A stretch of DNA of 40,751 nucleotides from Roseiflexaceae bacterium (GCA_947474225.1 CANJHS010000027.1:1-40751), one strand, 5' to 3'. Shown: positions 9,132-17,696, counted from the first letter of the stretch. Notes: generated from the sequence alone by a model not told the origin. Program-made: numbers and translations.

Positions 9132-10166
9132 ATGGATGACTTATTCCATAAGCCTGATTTGACGGTCAATGTATTGCCACAGCTCCAACCGCTGTTACGT
9201 TTGATGGGTGCGAGTAGGACTCGTCCGCAGACGAGTTTGTTTAGCACAATTCCTACCGAATGGAAACAACAGATACTCGCTCGACCCTTGCGCGCAATCA
9301 ACGCACGTCAGCGCGGTGTGCAAGTGCAACAAGCAATGAACGTCATCAAATCGATCGATCAACAGTCGACCTTGTTGGAGCGCGTCGGGGCAACATTGCT
9401 TCTCTGTTCGATGGTCGAAGGGCGTGTACGCGCGTTGTACCGGCAACGCCATGCAATGCTGCACGGGCTCCCACTGCCGTCTGCGGCGACCGAGGAGCAA
9501 GAGTACGAAACCGCGAGACAGTCCGGTGGCACGTTGAAACATACACGTGCTGATACCTGGGAACTTGCGAAAGTCGGGAGACTATTGCACGCATACGGTG
9601 ACATCGATGCACTCACCGCAACAGAAATTGAAGAATTTACAAAGTATCGAAATGCTCTTGTGCACGATGCAATGTATCGTCTAGACCAATTCCAGATTCC
9701 ATTCATTCATGCATTAATGGAATTCTATGAGGATTTGACGTTGATCCGACAACGCCTGCGCACACGTCTACAAAACGAAATGATCGTGTTTCCGCTTGGC
9801 CAAACAGTGCGCATGTCTATGGAAGTAAGGCTTGCAGGAATCTCACCGCATTCGTTCATTCCTACCGAGGCGTTTATTGCACGATTTGGCGCTAGTACGG
9901 CATTGAAAGCTCCGTTCGTGCATAATCAGCCACGGCTTTTCGTGGTGACAGTACAGGCTGGTATCGCCTATGCACGTGTGAGCGAAATGGAGCAGGCATA
10001 TCATCCGAGCTGGGCAAAGCCCGACAAATTGGTCGGTCAAGAGTTCTACGTGTTTTCACAACGAAATATCCGAGGAATGACCGGATATCGGTTTCTGGAT
10101 ACGCGCCAAGTCACACACGTACAGATAAAAGGGAAAGATGTCATTGTGTCGTTTGGTTCGAAATAG
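9132..10166 (+). CDS. HEPN-like protein with extra C-terminal domain, paralogue of the preceding gene
   Basis: The product has 344 residues; the ATG at 9132 follows GAGGA by about 7 bases. Residues 1-215 match the upstream neighbour: WKQQ near 44, LLLCSMVEGRVRALY (89-103) and YRNALVHDA (172-180), with R173 and H178 forming the R-x4-H motif of HEPN folds. The helix that follows ends in a basic stretch (RQRLRTRLQN). Residues 217-344 are a second part, rich in beta-strand-like patterns, that the first copy lacks and that I cannot assign. The gene lies 85 bases behind the first copy on the same strand, so the two probably form an operon. The pair may be RNases controlled together with BREX, or one may bind or inhibit the other. 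Composition resembles the brx genes more than the GC-rich genes to the right. Confidence 0.6.
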   Translation: MDDLFHKPDLTVNVLPQLQPLLRLMGASRTRPQTSLFSTIPTEWKQQILARPLRAINARQRGVQVQQAMNVIKSIDQQSTLLERVGATLLLCSMVEGRVRALYRQRHAMLHGLPLPSAATEEQEYETARQSGGTLKHTRADTWELAKVGRLLHAYGDIDALTATEIEEFTKYRNALVHDAMYRLDQFQIPFIHALMEFYEDLTLIRQRLRTRLQNEMIVFPLGQTVRMSMEVRLAGISPHSFIPTEAFIARFGASTALKAPFVHNQPRLFVVTVQAGIAYARVSEMEQAYHPSWAKPDKLVGQEFYVFSQRNIRGMTGYRFLDTRQVTHVQIKGKDVIVSFGSK

Positions 10167-10355
10167 CGATTACTTTTCGATGCACACCTGTGCTCAGTGG
10201 GTTGCTTCCAAACGAGTGTCAAAATATTGAAATGCGTTTGATTTGATGGCGGAATGCACGTGCATCTAGAGACGATACGCCATAGGAATCTGTGAACGTA
10301 CCAAACCCTTGGGCTTCTGTGCAAGATATATGGAAGCGTAATTCAATCTCCCCCC

Positions 10356-11360
10356 TCACGCCATCCGTTCCCACTGCGCCACATCCACCCCATGCAGCAG
10401 CGGAGTACCGGCGACAAAGTGCTCCACATCGCCGACGCAGATCTCGCTCTGGCGCAGGCGGGCATCGCGCGTAACCGCGGCCATGTGCGGCAGCACGGTG
10501 CAATTATCGAGTGCAAAAAAGGGCGAATCGACAGGCAACGGCTCGTCCGGCTCGGTCACATCGAGCAGGGCCGACAAGCGGCCCGATTGCAGCTCGGCCA
10601 GCAGTGCCGGCATGTCCACCAAGCGTGCGCGGGCGGTATTGACAAACAATGCGCCGTCGCGCATTGCCGCAAATTGTGCTGCATCCAGCATCCCAATCGT
10701 CTCGGGCGTTACCGGCGCGTGCAACGATACGATGTCGCTCTGCGCCAGCAGCGTGCCCAGATCGACCAGCGTCGCCTGGTATTGCGCCGCCAGTGCCTCG
10801 GTCGCATACGGGTCGGCCAGCAGGATGCGCGCCCCAAACGGCTGCAGCAGCTCCATCACACCCTTGCCGATGGCACTGGCGCCGATGATGCCAATCGTGC
10901 TACCGCGTAGCTCGCGCTGGGTCTGGATGGGCACCAAGGCCGCTCCGGCCCGGTAGCGTTCGGCCGCTACAAAGGCCCGCCGCCGCGCCATAATCAGCGC
11001 CCCGATGGTGAACTCGGCCACCGACTCGACCAGCGAATGATTGGCCCGACTCACCAACAGCCCGCGCTGCACGGCGGCGTACGGCACCAAGCTTTTGACC
11101 GTGCCGGCTGCATGCGCCACGAGTCGGAGCTGCGATGTGGCCGGCGTCCAGGCTTCTAATGCATCCAAGTACGGGACGCCCCAGCCGGTAATGATAATCG
11201 TGGCGTGTGCCAGTGCATCGGCCACAAACGCCGTCGATGGACTACCAGCACCTTCCCACAGATGGACGGTGCCGATGGCGTGCAGGCGGTGTAGATGCTG
11301 GTCAAATTCCAACTCGGCACGCATCCCGGATGACAAGGCGACGTGGATCATAGTGGTCAT
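10356..11360 (-). CDS. D-2-hydroxyacid dehydrogenase family protein
   Basis: The 334-residue product (from MTTMIHVALS; AGGA lies 9 bases before this ATG at 11360) is an NAD-dependent 2-hydroxyacid dehydrogenase of the phosphoglycerate/glyoxylate reductase type. The Rossmann motif is GIIGASAIGKG (157-167), slightly off the usual GxGxxG. The catalytic set is visible: R in NTARARLVD (near 244-246), E270 in LLDVTEPDEP and H292 in LPHMAA. It would interconvert a 2-keto acid and a D-2-hydroxy acid; the substrate cannot be read from the sequence. It is the last gene of the minus-strand series that includes an isocitrate-like dehydrogenase and an epimerase, but a 168-base gap with a long hairpin and a heptamer array separates it from them. 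An alternative GTG at 11396 lies inside that hairpin and is less likely. Confidence 0.85.
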   Translation of the reverse strand: MTTMIHVALSSGMRAELEFDQHLHRLHAIGTVHLWEGAGSPSTAFVADALAHATIIITGWGVPYLDALEAWTPATSQLRLVAHAAGTVKSLVPYAAVQRGLLVSRANHSLVESVAEFTIGALIMARRRAFVAAERYRAGAALVPIQTQRELRGSTIGIIGASAIGKGVMELLQPFGARILLADPYATEALAAQYQATLVDLGTLLAQSDIVSLHAPVTPETIGMLDAAQFAAMRDGALFVNTARARLVDMPALLAELQSGRLSALLDVTEPDEPLPVDSPFFALDNCTVLPHMAAVTRDARLRQSEICVGDVEHFVAGTPLLHGVDVAQWERMA

Positions 11361-11384
11361 AGGTGGCATTCCTGTGTATTCTGT

Positions 11385-11434
11385 CCATAGCCCCACAGCA
11401 GACCCCCGTACCGGGGGCAGGCGTGGGGCTATGG
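11385..11434. repeat. Long rod-like inverted repeat between two dehydrogenase genes
   Basis: CCATAGCCCCAC (11385-11396) pairs perfectly over 12 bp with GTGGGGCTATGG (11423-11434). Inside it a second perfect stem, CCCCCG-TAC-CGGGGG (11403-11417), is present. No T-run follows on either strand, so it is not a standard terminator; it may limit read-through, protect the upstream message or be a dispersed element. Confidence 0.6.
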
Positions 11435-11457
11435 AATGGGATGCATGTCAAACACAA

Positions 11458-11527
11458 ACTGATAACTGATTTCTGATAACTGATCCCTATAAACTACCTC
11501 AAACCTGTAACCTGTAACCTCAAACCT
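11458..11527. repeat. Degenerate heptanucleotide repeat array
   Basis: Ten in-phase 7-base units run from 11458: ACTGATA, ACTGATT, TCTGATA, ACTGATC, then two diverged units, then CAAACCT, GTAACCT, GTAACCT and CAAACCT. The array stops one base before the stop codon of the next gene. The first units are the reverse complement of the ATCAGTT heptamer repeated at 25788-25870. Confidence 0.65.
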
Positions 11528-11528
11528 A

Positions 11529-12599
11529 CTACTGCAGGCTGCCCCACACTTCGATCTTCTTGCGCGTCCGGACGATGACTTCGTCGGTGAACTCGGTCGT
11601 GCTGCTATGCCCTTGCAAATCGGCGGTGCAAATCTGGTCGTAGACCGCTTCGAACACTGACTCTTGGATGGCGCGGGCCGCCAAAATGCCCTCGGGGCCG
11701 CAGTAGCTGAGCAACGACGCGCCGGCCAGGATCATTGCCATCGGGTTGGCGACGTTTTTGCCGAACAACGCCGGCGCGGTGCCGTGCGGGGCCTCGGCCA
11801 TCACGACGCGCGGCTTCCAGCTTTCGTCGAAGCCAATCAGCAACGATTCGCTGCCGGCTATCGAGCCAAACATCTGCAACACCATGTCGCTCAGGCAGTC
11901 GCCGTCGCGGTTGAGCGCCGGGATGACCATAGCGTCGCCGTGGCCGGCCAGCAGCAACGCATAGGTCGCGTCGATGAGCTGCGGCTCGTAGCGGATGTTG
12001 GGGTGGCGCTTGGCGGCTGCGTCCATTTCTTCCTTGAGCATGCCTTCATAGACCGGGCTGACGGTATACTTGGGACCGCCGAAGACCTTGGCACCGATTT
12101 TTTCGGCATACATAAAGGCGTATTCCGACACGGCCCGGCAGTGGCGGCGGGTGATGGTCTCGGTGCGGCAGGCGATTTCGTCGTCGCCCGTACCCTCGCG
12201 CCATTCTTTGGCACCATAGGCATCACCGACGGCCATGCGAATCACTGCAATGGGGCTATATGCGCCAGCCACGGTGCGCACACCGGGGATGCGCCGGCCG
12301 GTGCGTACAATGACCGTGCCGTCGACTTTTTCACGCAGAATCGCATTGGGACTGCCCACGTCGCCCGTTATCTCGGGGGTGATGGTGGCGGCTTTGATGC
12401 CCAGACCCGCTTCCATCATCGCCTCGGCGGCTTCGTTGACGACGCCGTTTTTGGTGGCCCGGCGGTTTGCAAGCGACAGGTCATAGCGTTTGAAGGCGAC
12501 ATTCACCCCGGTCACACTCGGGTCGATGACCCGCAGGCCTTCTTCGAGCAGTGTTTGGCCGGTCTGGTCCCCTTCGAGGACGACGATGGTGCGGGGCAT
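11529..12599 (-). CDS. Isocitrate/isopropylmalate dehydrogenase family protein
   Basis: From MPRTIVVLEG (ATG at 12599) the product has 356 residues, typical for a beta-decarboxylating dehydrogenase. VDGTVIVRTGRRIPGVRTV (92-110) holds the arginines that bind the substrate carboxylates. K177-Y178 follow FGGP, and D210, D234 and D238 fit the metal-binding aspartates. EAPHGTAPALFGKNVANP (269-286) is the cofactor-binding loop. The family oxidises and decarboxylates a 2-hydroxy diacid with NAD(P)+ and Mg2+. The substrate (isocitrate, 3-isopropylmalate, tartrate, homoisocitrate) cannot be decided; the absence of leu genes nearby argues mildly against leucine synthesis. It lies 46 bases downstream of the epimerase gene on the same strand. 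An upstream start at 12680 would overlap that gene and has no support. Confidence 0.85.
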   Translation of the reverse strand: MPRTIVVLEGDQTGQTLLEEGLRVIDPSVTGVNVAFKRYDLSLANRRATKNGVVNEAAEAMMEAGLGIKAATITPEITGDVGSPNAILREKVDGTVIVRTGRRIPGVRTVAGAYSPIAVIRMAVGDAYGAKEWREGTGDDEIACRTETITRRHCRAVSEYAFMYAEKIGAKVFGGPKYTVSPVYEGMLKEEMDAAAKRHPNIRYEPQLIDATYALLLAGHGDAMVIPALNRDGDCLSDMVLQMFGSIAGSESLLIGFDESWKPRVVMAEAPHGTAPALFGKNVANPMAMILAGASLLSYCGPEGILAARAIQESVFEAVYDQICTADLQGHSSTTEFTDEVIVRTRKKIEVWGSLQ

Positions 12600-12645
12600 A
12601 TGGTGCTCACTTTCGGTGCGAAAAATACCCGTCAAACCCCTGCTG

Positions 12646-13629
12646 TTAGCCGAGCAGCGCGTCTTTGGCCAACACGCCACGGGCGGTCAAGTCGCGATAG
12701 CGGTTGATGGTTTGCTCCACCGCGACGTTCAACGGCGTATAGGGCAATGTACCAATCAATGCCGCCAACTGTGCCGATTCGTATTCGTCGGGGAAGGGCA
12801 AGGTGTTGGCGCTGTGCGTGATGTGCCCCTTCGATTGGGGGGCGACCGCACTGATGGCGGCGATCATCTCGTCCATGCCTACCAGGCTGCCGCGCAGGTT
12901 GTAAATCTCGGCCCCGGCGAACGGCACACGGGCGCATTTGATGAACGTCTTGGCGACGTCGTCGGCGTAGTGATAATCCGCCCGCCCACCGAATGGGATG
13001 GCGTACGGCGCGCCGACGGCCGCCGCAAACATGGCCTTGGTGGGTGCCGAGGTCATGCCCTGGTCGCGACCGGTGCCATACACGATGTACGGCCGCAGGC
13101 CGATGCTGGGGAACTTCTGCTCGTGCCAATAGACCCGCGCCGTGCCTTCGTTGGCTTGCTTGTAGACGCCGTACAGCGAGGTCGGATGACCGACCAAGCC
13201 GTGGGCGATGGCCGCCCCAGTCGGGCTGTCGACGTTGTCGTAGACCGCGACCGACGAGGCATAGACGATTTTGTTGATGCGGTCGCGGCGTTTGTTGGCT
13301 GCCTCAAACATGTTGACCGTACCGACGACATTCACTTGCGCGCCCAGGGTCGGATTGGCGCGGCAGAACGGCACTTGCAACGCGGCCAAGTGGATGATAT
13401 GGGTGATGCCGTGGTCGTCGAGCGTTTTTTCGACGGTGGCCAAATCGGTCACATCGCCGTTGACGAAGGTGATTTTGGCCAAATCCGCATCGCTCATCAA
13501 CTGCTTGAGCCGCTTCGGCTCACCGCCGATGTCCAAAATGACCGGGGGTAGGCCTTCGTCGACCAAGTTTTTGGCGACCCACGACCCGATACAGCCTAAT
13601 GCACCTGTCAACAGAAAACGTTCGGTCAT
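12646..13629 (-). CDS. NAD-dependent epimerase/dehydratase (extended SDR)
   Basis: This 327-residue extended short-chain dehydrogenase/reductase begins with a Rossmann fold, TGALGCIGSW (8-17, the G-x2-G-x2-G motif), followed by D33 in LDIGG that would hold the adenosine ribose of NAD. YASSVAVYD (123-131) supplies the active-site serine and SLYGVYK (151-157) the Y153-x3-K157 pair. The family acts on nucleotide-sugars and related hydroxy substrates as epimerase, dehydratase or dehydrogenase; which one cannot be told. A strong GAGGAGGG ribosome site precedes the ATG at 13629. It lies between an FAD oxidoreductase (41 bases upstream) and the isocitrate-type dehydrogenase (46 bases downstream), probably one transcript. 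Confidence 0.88.
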   Translation of the reverse strand: MTERFLLTGALGCIGSWVAKNLVDEGLPPVILDIGGEPKRLKQLMSDADLAKITFVNGDVTDLATVEKTLDDHGITHIIHLAALQVPFCRANPTLGAQVNVVGTVNMFEAANKRRDRINKIVYASSVAVYDNVDSPTGAAIAHGLVGHPTSLYGVYKQANEGTARVYWHEQKFPSIGLRPYIVYGTGRDQGMTSAPTKAMFAAAVGAPYAIPFGGRADYHYADDVAKTFIKCARVPFAGAEIYNLRGSLVGMDEMIAAISAVAPQSKGHITHSANTLPFPDEYESAQLAALIGTLPYTPLNVAVEQTINRYRDLTARGVLAKDALLG

Positions 13630-13652
13630 GGCACCCTCCTCTGGATATTCAC

Positions 13653-13666
13653 AGACGACGTCGTCT
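13653..13666. repeat. 14 bp perfect palindrome in an intergenic gap
   Basis: AGACGACGTCGTCT is a perfect palindrome in the 41-base gap between the FAD oxidoreductase stop and the ribosome site of the epimerase gene. It could be a regulator site for an internal promoter, but such a palindrome can also arise by chance in GC-rich DNA. Confidence 0.25.
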
Positions 13667-13670
13667 CTGG

Positions 13671-14963
13671 TTATTTATTGTCTGCGATCAATACTGCAGC
13701 GGCACGATGGCCGATCTCGACGGCGAAGTTGGTGCCGCGGTCCCATGGGTAGACGTGGCTCATGCTGGCCCAGTATAACCCATCGACCGGCGTTTTGATG
13801 GGCGGGATACTGCCGCTGTGATTGACCGGCGCAACCGGTTGCGCATAGCGCTCACGGTGGACCCAGGCGTCACGGATCCAGCTCCGTTCGAATGCCGGAT
13901 TGACGCGTTGCAATGCGGGCAAAAACGCTTCGATAATCTCGTTGCGGCTCATCGTCATATACGGATGGTCGACGGGCACATAGTCACCGCAGTAGAGGAT
14001 GTGATCGCCGTCGTAGTGTTTTGCATCGATGAAGTGGGTATGCTCGACCATCGCCAGCATGGGGAACTCCGGCTTGGGCATGTTGATCCAATAATCGTTC
14101 TCGGTCAGGGGCTGGCGCAAGGCCAACGTCATGACCATCGCACCGAGCGACTGGAGTTTCTCGAGCCCTGCCAGATACGTCGCCGGCAATGACATGACCA
14201 GCCGTTTGAGTACATCGGGGCCAGTCGTCACCAGCACACGGTCTGCGTTGAGTATTTCGCCGTTGGGTGAGGTTGCAAACCAGGCTTGGCCGTCATAAGT
14301 CAAACCGGTGAGCGGTCGGTTGAAGTGTACGGTGGCGCCTTTGTTGACGACATACTTGACCATGTCATCGGCAAATGCTTGGAAGCCCCCACGGTAGTAG
14401 CCCAGTTTGAAGCTGCGTGCCTTGAAGCGCGACCACAACCAGGCCATATTGACCGTCTCGGCCAGCGACCCGAATTTGCCGCGCAACAGCGGCTCGATCA
14501 TGCCGGTGTAGGCTTTTTCGCCCATCACGCGGCGGCTCCAACTGGCGGCTGTTTCGCGCTCGAGCGGGCGCCAATCACGCACGATGTACTTGAGGTAGGC
14601 GATGGCAAAGCCAAAGCGCACGCGGTCGATAAACGGCATCAGCGGCAGCTGGAGGACTTTGACGGGGCTGTCGAGCTGCCAGGTGCGCCCGCGCCACCAC
14701 TGCACGGTGCGGGGTGCTTCGAAGAACAATTTGTCGCTCTGACCGATGTCGCCGATCAAAGAGCGCAGATCACTATCGGTCTCGAACAAATGATGATAAA
14801 AGCGCTCCAGCGGCCATTCCCAGCGGTCACTGCCGCGGAACCCAGATGCCAGGCCACCGGGTGCCGGTGCTGCCTCGCAGATGGTCACTTTGTGGCCTGC
14901 AGCCAATAAATCTTTGGCGGCCGTCAGACCGGTGTAGCCTGCGCCGACAATCAATATATGCAT
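13671..14963 (-). CDS. FAD-dependent oxidoreductase (amine oxidase / protoporphyrinogen oxidase-like)
   Basis: The 430-residue protein starts with a dinucleotide-binding motif for FAD, ILIVGAGYTGLTAAKDL (3-19), then E31 for the ribose, and the GGLASGF segment that follows in the COG1232/COG1233 flavoprotein family (protoporphyrinogen oxidase, desaturases and UDP-galactopyranose mutase relatives). A C-terminal HVYPWDRGTNFAVEIGHRAA segment closes the FAD site, as usual in the family. Members next to glycosyl or lipid carrier genes often act in lipid or polysaccharide synthesis. GAGAGGAA precedes the ATG at 14963, and the upstream flippase-like gene ends only four bases before it, so both are probably co-translated. 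Substrate unknown. Confidence 0.82.
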   Translation of the reverse strand: MHILIVGAGYTGLTAAKDLLAAGHKVTICEAAPAPGGLASGFRGSDRWEWPLERFYHHLFETDSDLRSLIGDIGQSDKLFFEAPRTVQWWRGRTWQLDSPVKVLQLPLMPFIDRVRFGFAIAYLKYIVRDWRPLERETAASWSRRVMGEKAYTGMIEPLLRGKFGSLAETVNMAWLWSRFKARSFKLGYYRGGFQAFADDMVKYVVNKGATVHFNRPLTGLTYDGQAWFATSPNGEILNADRVLVTTGPDVLKRLVMSLPATYLAGLEKLQSLGAMVMTLALRQPLTENDYWINMPKPEFPMLAMVEHTHFIDAKHYDGDHILYCGDYVPVDHPYMTMSRNEIIEAFLPALQRVNPAFERSWIRDAWVHRERYAQPVAPVNHSGSIPPIKTPVDGLYWASMSHVYPWDRGTNFAVEIGHRAAAVLIADNK

Positions 14964-14967
14964 GCTG

Positions 14968-15963
14968 TTATTCCTCTCCCTGACGGGCTTCGACGGCCTT
15001 GCCGAAGTCGTCCCAACTCAGATGATCTCGCAGCATGTAGTATGCCCCGAGCAATGTAATCGGCAGCCACAAGGCCACATGCAACACCAGCGTATAGCCG
15101 GTGGCGATGGCCTGCGTCACACCGTATTTTTGCAAAATCAAAATCCCCGGCACATCGAACGTGCCGGCGTATCCGGGTGTCGATGGTAACGTGGTGGCCA
15201 GATTGACCACGGCGGTCATCAACATCAACACGGTGAAGTCGACGTGGAATGGGAAGCCCTGCATCACCACCCAATACTTGCCGGTCTCGGTCAGCCAGAT
15301 CAACGCTGACGAAGCAAAAATCACCAGCATCTCCCGCGGGCTTTTCAGTGACTGCAAGCCGCTCACAAAGCGCATCACAAATTCGGTCCCGGCAGTGTTG
15401 AAGCGTGCCGGCAAGAATCGCTGTGCCACCCACTCCCAGACCCGTACAAACAGGACAGGTTTGGATGCAAGCATGAGGAAGAAGACCAGCGCCAGGCCAA
15501 AAATCAGACTGAACACCGTCACGACCTGTGTATACACGGGCGGTAACGGCGCAAACGGCAATGTCACAAAGACAAACACCAACATAATCAGGCCGTCGAA
15601 AAGCCGCTCGAGCACCACGGTCGCCAACGACGCACTCATCGAGATACCCTCGCGCTTGCGCAGGACGTACGAGCGCAACACTTCGCCGGCCCGGGCGGGG
15701 TAGACGTTGTTTCCCATATACCCGATAACCACGACGGGCCACAAGCGGGCCATCGGGATGTCGGCGATGGGCCGGAGCATCGACTTCCAACGCCAGGTAC
15801 GGATGACCACGGCAATCGTATAGACGCCCACGGCGGGGATAATCCACCAGTAATTAACCGAGCGCACCACGGTGTAGAAATCTTCGAAGTGCAGGCCCTG
15901 GAATGCAATATACACACAGACAATGCTGATGGCGACGCCAATGACAAGACGGAATTTTTTCAT
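14968..15963 (-). CDS. Flippase-like membrane protein (lysylphosphatidylglycerol synthase TM-region family)
   Basis: From MKKFRLVIGVAIS (ATG at 15963, with GAGGA just upstream) the product has 331 residues and about eight hydrophobic segments. It matches the UPF0104/YbhN family by the features RTWRWKSMLRP near 55, MGNNVYPARAGEVLRSYVLRK in the second loop, and PSTPGYAGTFD near 270. The family is named after the transmembrane half of MprF, which flips lysyl-phosphatidylglycerol, but such stand-alone proteins are also found with lipid glycosylation genes. A GTG at 15993 would add ten residues. It precedes the FAD oxidoreductase by four bases, suggesting shared work on a membrane lipid. Confidence 0.85.
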   Translation of the reverse strand: MKKFRLVIGVAISIVCVYIAFQGLHFEDFYTVVRSVNYWWIIPAVGVYTIAVVIRTWRWKSMLRPIADIPMARLWPVVVIGYMGNNVYPARAGEVLRSYVLRKREGISMSASLATVVLERLFDGLIMLVFVFVTLPFAPLPPVYTQVVTVFSLIFGLALVFFLMLASKPVLFVRVWEWVAQRFLPARFNTAGTEFVMRFVSGLQSLKSPREMLVIFASSALIWLTETGKYWVVMQGFPFHVDFTVLMLMTAVVNLATTLPSTPGYAGTFDVPGILILQKYGVTQAIATGYTLVLHVALWLPITLLGAYYMLRDHLSWDDFGKAVEARQGEE

Positions 15964-16040
15964 AATCCTCAATGCCTGCGCACGGTCACTCACGCCATCT
16001 TACCCGCCATCTGTGGCAGTGTCAACGCACGAAGCGACTT

Positions 16041-17564
16041 CTACGATGCTATGTAGTGCCATACAGCGTATCCGATACCAATCAGTAATGAAAGCGTCAG
16101 AATCCGCTCGCTGCGGGCAGCCCGATATTCCATGCGTTGCAGCTGACGCTCCATGCGGCGCACATCGACGCGCAACGTCCCCTGTTCGAGCATCCCCAAG
16201 ACGCGATCGATACGGGCCGGCACCCCCAACAGTTGGCGGCCGATGCGTACGGCGCTATCGAGCAGTGATCCTTGATTTTGCGAAAGCCAACGGCGTGCAA
16301 TCGGCTGAATCGCTTGGATGAAGTTTGTGCGATCGTCGAGAATCGTTATCACCCCCGTCAACAGGCTCAACGCACGACCCAGATAGACCACATCCTGGGG
16401 CAGTTGGAAGGGCAGGGTGAGAAAAACACCGCGCAGATCGTGTGACAGTGCGACGAAGTCGATATGTTTGTAGTCAGCGATGCTCCGATCAAAAACCTCA
16501 TCCATGATGCGCGCAATCACCTGCCGAATTTCGTCGCGGTCGGCGTCGCCCATAATCATCCCCATGGCGTCGAGAGCCTCGACGGTGCCCACCGCGTCGT
16601 TGCCGGCGACTGCCAAAATCCCTTTGCGGAGTTGCTTTTGTAGGACGGCGGGTACCGTCGCTACCGCTCCCAAATCGAGCAAATGGAGCGTCCAGTGCCC
16701 ATCCCCATGCGGCACAATCAGCATATTCCCCGGGTGTGGGTCGGCGTGAAAGATGCCGTATTCGAAGCACTGGGTAAAAAAAACGTCGAGCAACATCTGC
16801 GCCACTGCCGTACGGTCGATGCCGGCAGCAGTCAACGCCGCCACGTTGTCCGGCGCAATGCCGCTAATCCAATCCATCACCAATACACTGTCGGTCGACA
16901 GGTCGGAGTGTACGACTGGCAACGCAATGCGGGCATCGCGTGCCAACACCGCTGCGAGCCGCTGATTGTTTTGGACCTCGATGCGATAATCGAGCTCTTC
17001 GCGCAACACGAGTGCAAACTCATCAAAGACACGCTGGATGTCTGCCCGTTGGCGGATGAGCGGGTAATCTTTGATGATGCGCACGACCATCTGCACGGCG
17101 GCGAGGTCGGTCTCGATAATCGCCCGGATATGGGGTCTGAGGACCTTGACTGCCACGTCACGCCCATCGTCGGCGCGGGTAGCGCGATAGACTTGCCCGA
17201 GCGAGGCTGCTGCCACGGGTGTTGTGGCTGCAAAGCGCACTACTGCGTTCGGGTCGGTGCCCCACGCCGCCGCCAACAGCGGTTCAATCTGCGCGTAGGG
17301 TACGGCTGGGACGTCGTCACGCAGACCTGCCAGAACCTGTGTCACTTCGGGCGGCAAAATATCGACGCGCACCGACAAAAACTGCCCCATCTTGATGGGG
17401 ACGCCGCCCAGATCGATAGCCAGGTCGCGGAACGTCTGCGCCAAGCGCTGCCAGCGGCGAGCGGTACTGCTGCGGAACCATCTCCCCAGCAGGATATCGA
17501 AAAAGAAAATATGCGTCACGATGTGCAACTGTGTCAACAAAATCCGCCAATATCGCCGTCGCAT
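16041..17564 (-). CDS. ABC1/UbiB-family atypical protein kinase
   Basis: The 507-residue protein has the hallmarks of the ABC1/AarF/UbiB kinases: PIKMGQFLS (56-64, the KxGQ motif that covers the active site), the alanine-rich loop AAASLGQV (118-125) replacing the glycine loop, K140 in VAVKVLRP, HADPHPGN (273-280, catalytic loop) and DLGA (297-300) in place of DFG. A single hydrophobic helix ends the protein (ILTLSLLIGIGYAVWHYI), whereas UbiB of proteobacteria usually has two. These kinases support ubiquinone or other isoprenoid-quinone synthesis and lipid homeostasis. The gene is divergent from a UbiA-type prenyltransferase 132 bases away, which fits a quinone role. AGGACGG precedes the ATG. 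Confidence 0.9.
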   Translation of the reverse strand: MRRRYWRILLTQLHIVTHIFFFDILLGRWFRSSTARRWQRLAQTFRDLAIDLGGVPIKMGQFLSVRVDILPPEVTQVLAGLRDDVPAVPYAQIEPLLAAAWGTDPNAVVRFAATTPVAAASLGQVYRATRADDGRDVAVKVLRPHIRAIIETDLAAVQMVVRIIKDYPLIRQRADIQRVFDEFALVLREELDYRIEVQNNQRLAAVLARDARIALPVVHSDLSTDSVLVMDWISGIAPDNVAALTAAGIDRTAVAQMLLDVFFTQCFEYGIFHADPHPGNMLIVPHGDGHWTLHLLDLGAVATVPAVLQKQLRKGILAVAGNDAVGTVEALDAMGMIMGDADRDEIRQVIARIMDEVFDRSIADYKHIDFVALSHDLRGVFLTLPFQLPQDVVYLGRALSLLTGVITILDDRTNFIQAIQPIARRWLSQNQGSLLDSAVRIGRQLLGVPARIDRVLGMLEQGTLRVDVRRMERQLQRMEYRAARSERILTLSLLIGIGYAVWHYIAS

Positions 17565-17696
17565 ACACCGTCCTTGTGGTGGTATTCGTCACCATTCATC
17601 GTAGCACGGTGCCATACAGCAGCAGAACAACGCAATATATATAGAATCTTGTCTTTTGTGCTATTATTGCGGCAACCAATACGGAAGGAATGACAT

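Noticed and set aside
1..10166. DISARM system instead of BREX
   Set aside because: A SNF2 helicase and a methylase occur in both, but the BrxC/PglY ATPase and the BrxF-like gene point to BREX; no DUF1998 or phospholipase D-type gene is present.
10167..10355. Possible terminator or RNA gene between the HEPN pair and the dehydrogenase
   Set aside because: Only a short palindrome (ATGCACGTGCAT at 10254-10265) was seen; no stem with a T-run and no tRNA-like fold.
11664..13551. Plus-strand open frames of 347 and 353 codons
   Set aside because: They are mirror frames of the isocitrate-type dehydrogenase and epimerase genes, whose full motif sets lie on the minus strand; such shadows are common in GC-rich codon use.
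16683..17693. Plus-strand 336-codon open frame
   Set aside because: Antisense to the ABC1/UbiB kinase gene and running into its promoter region; no protein features.
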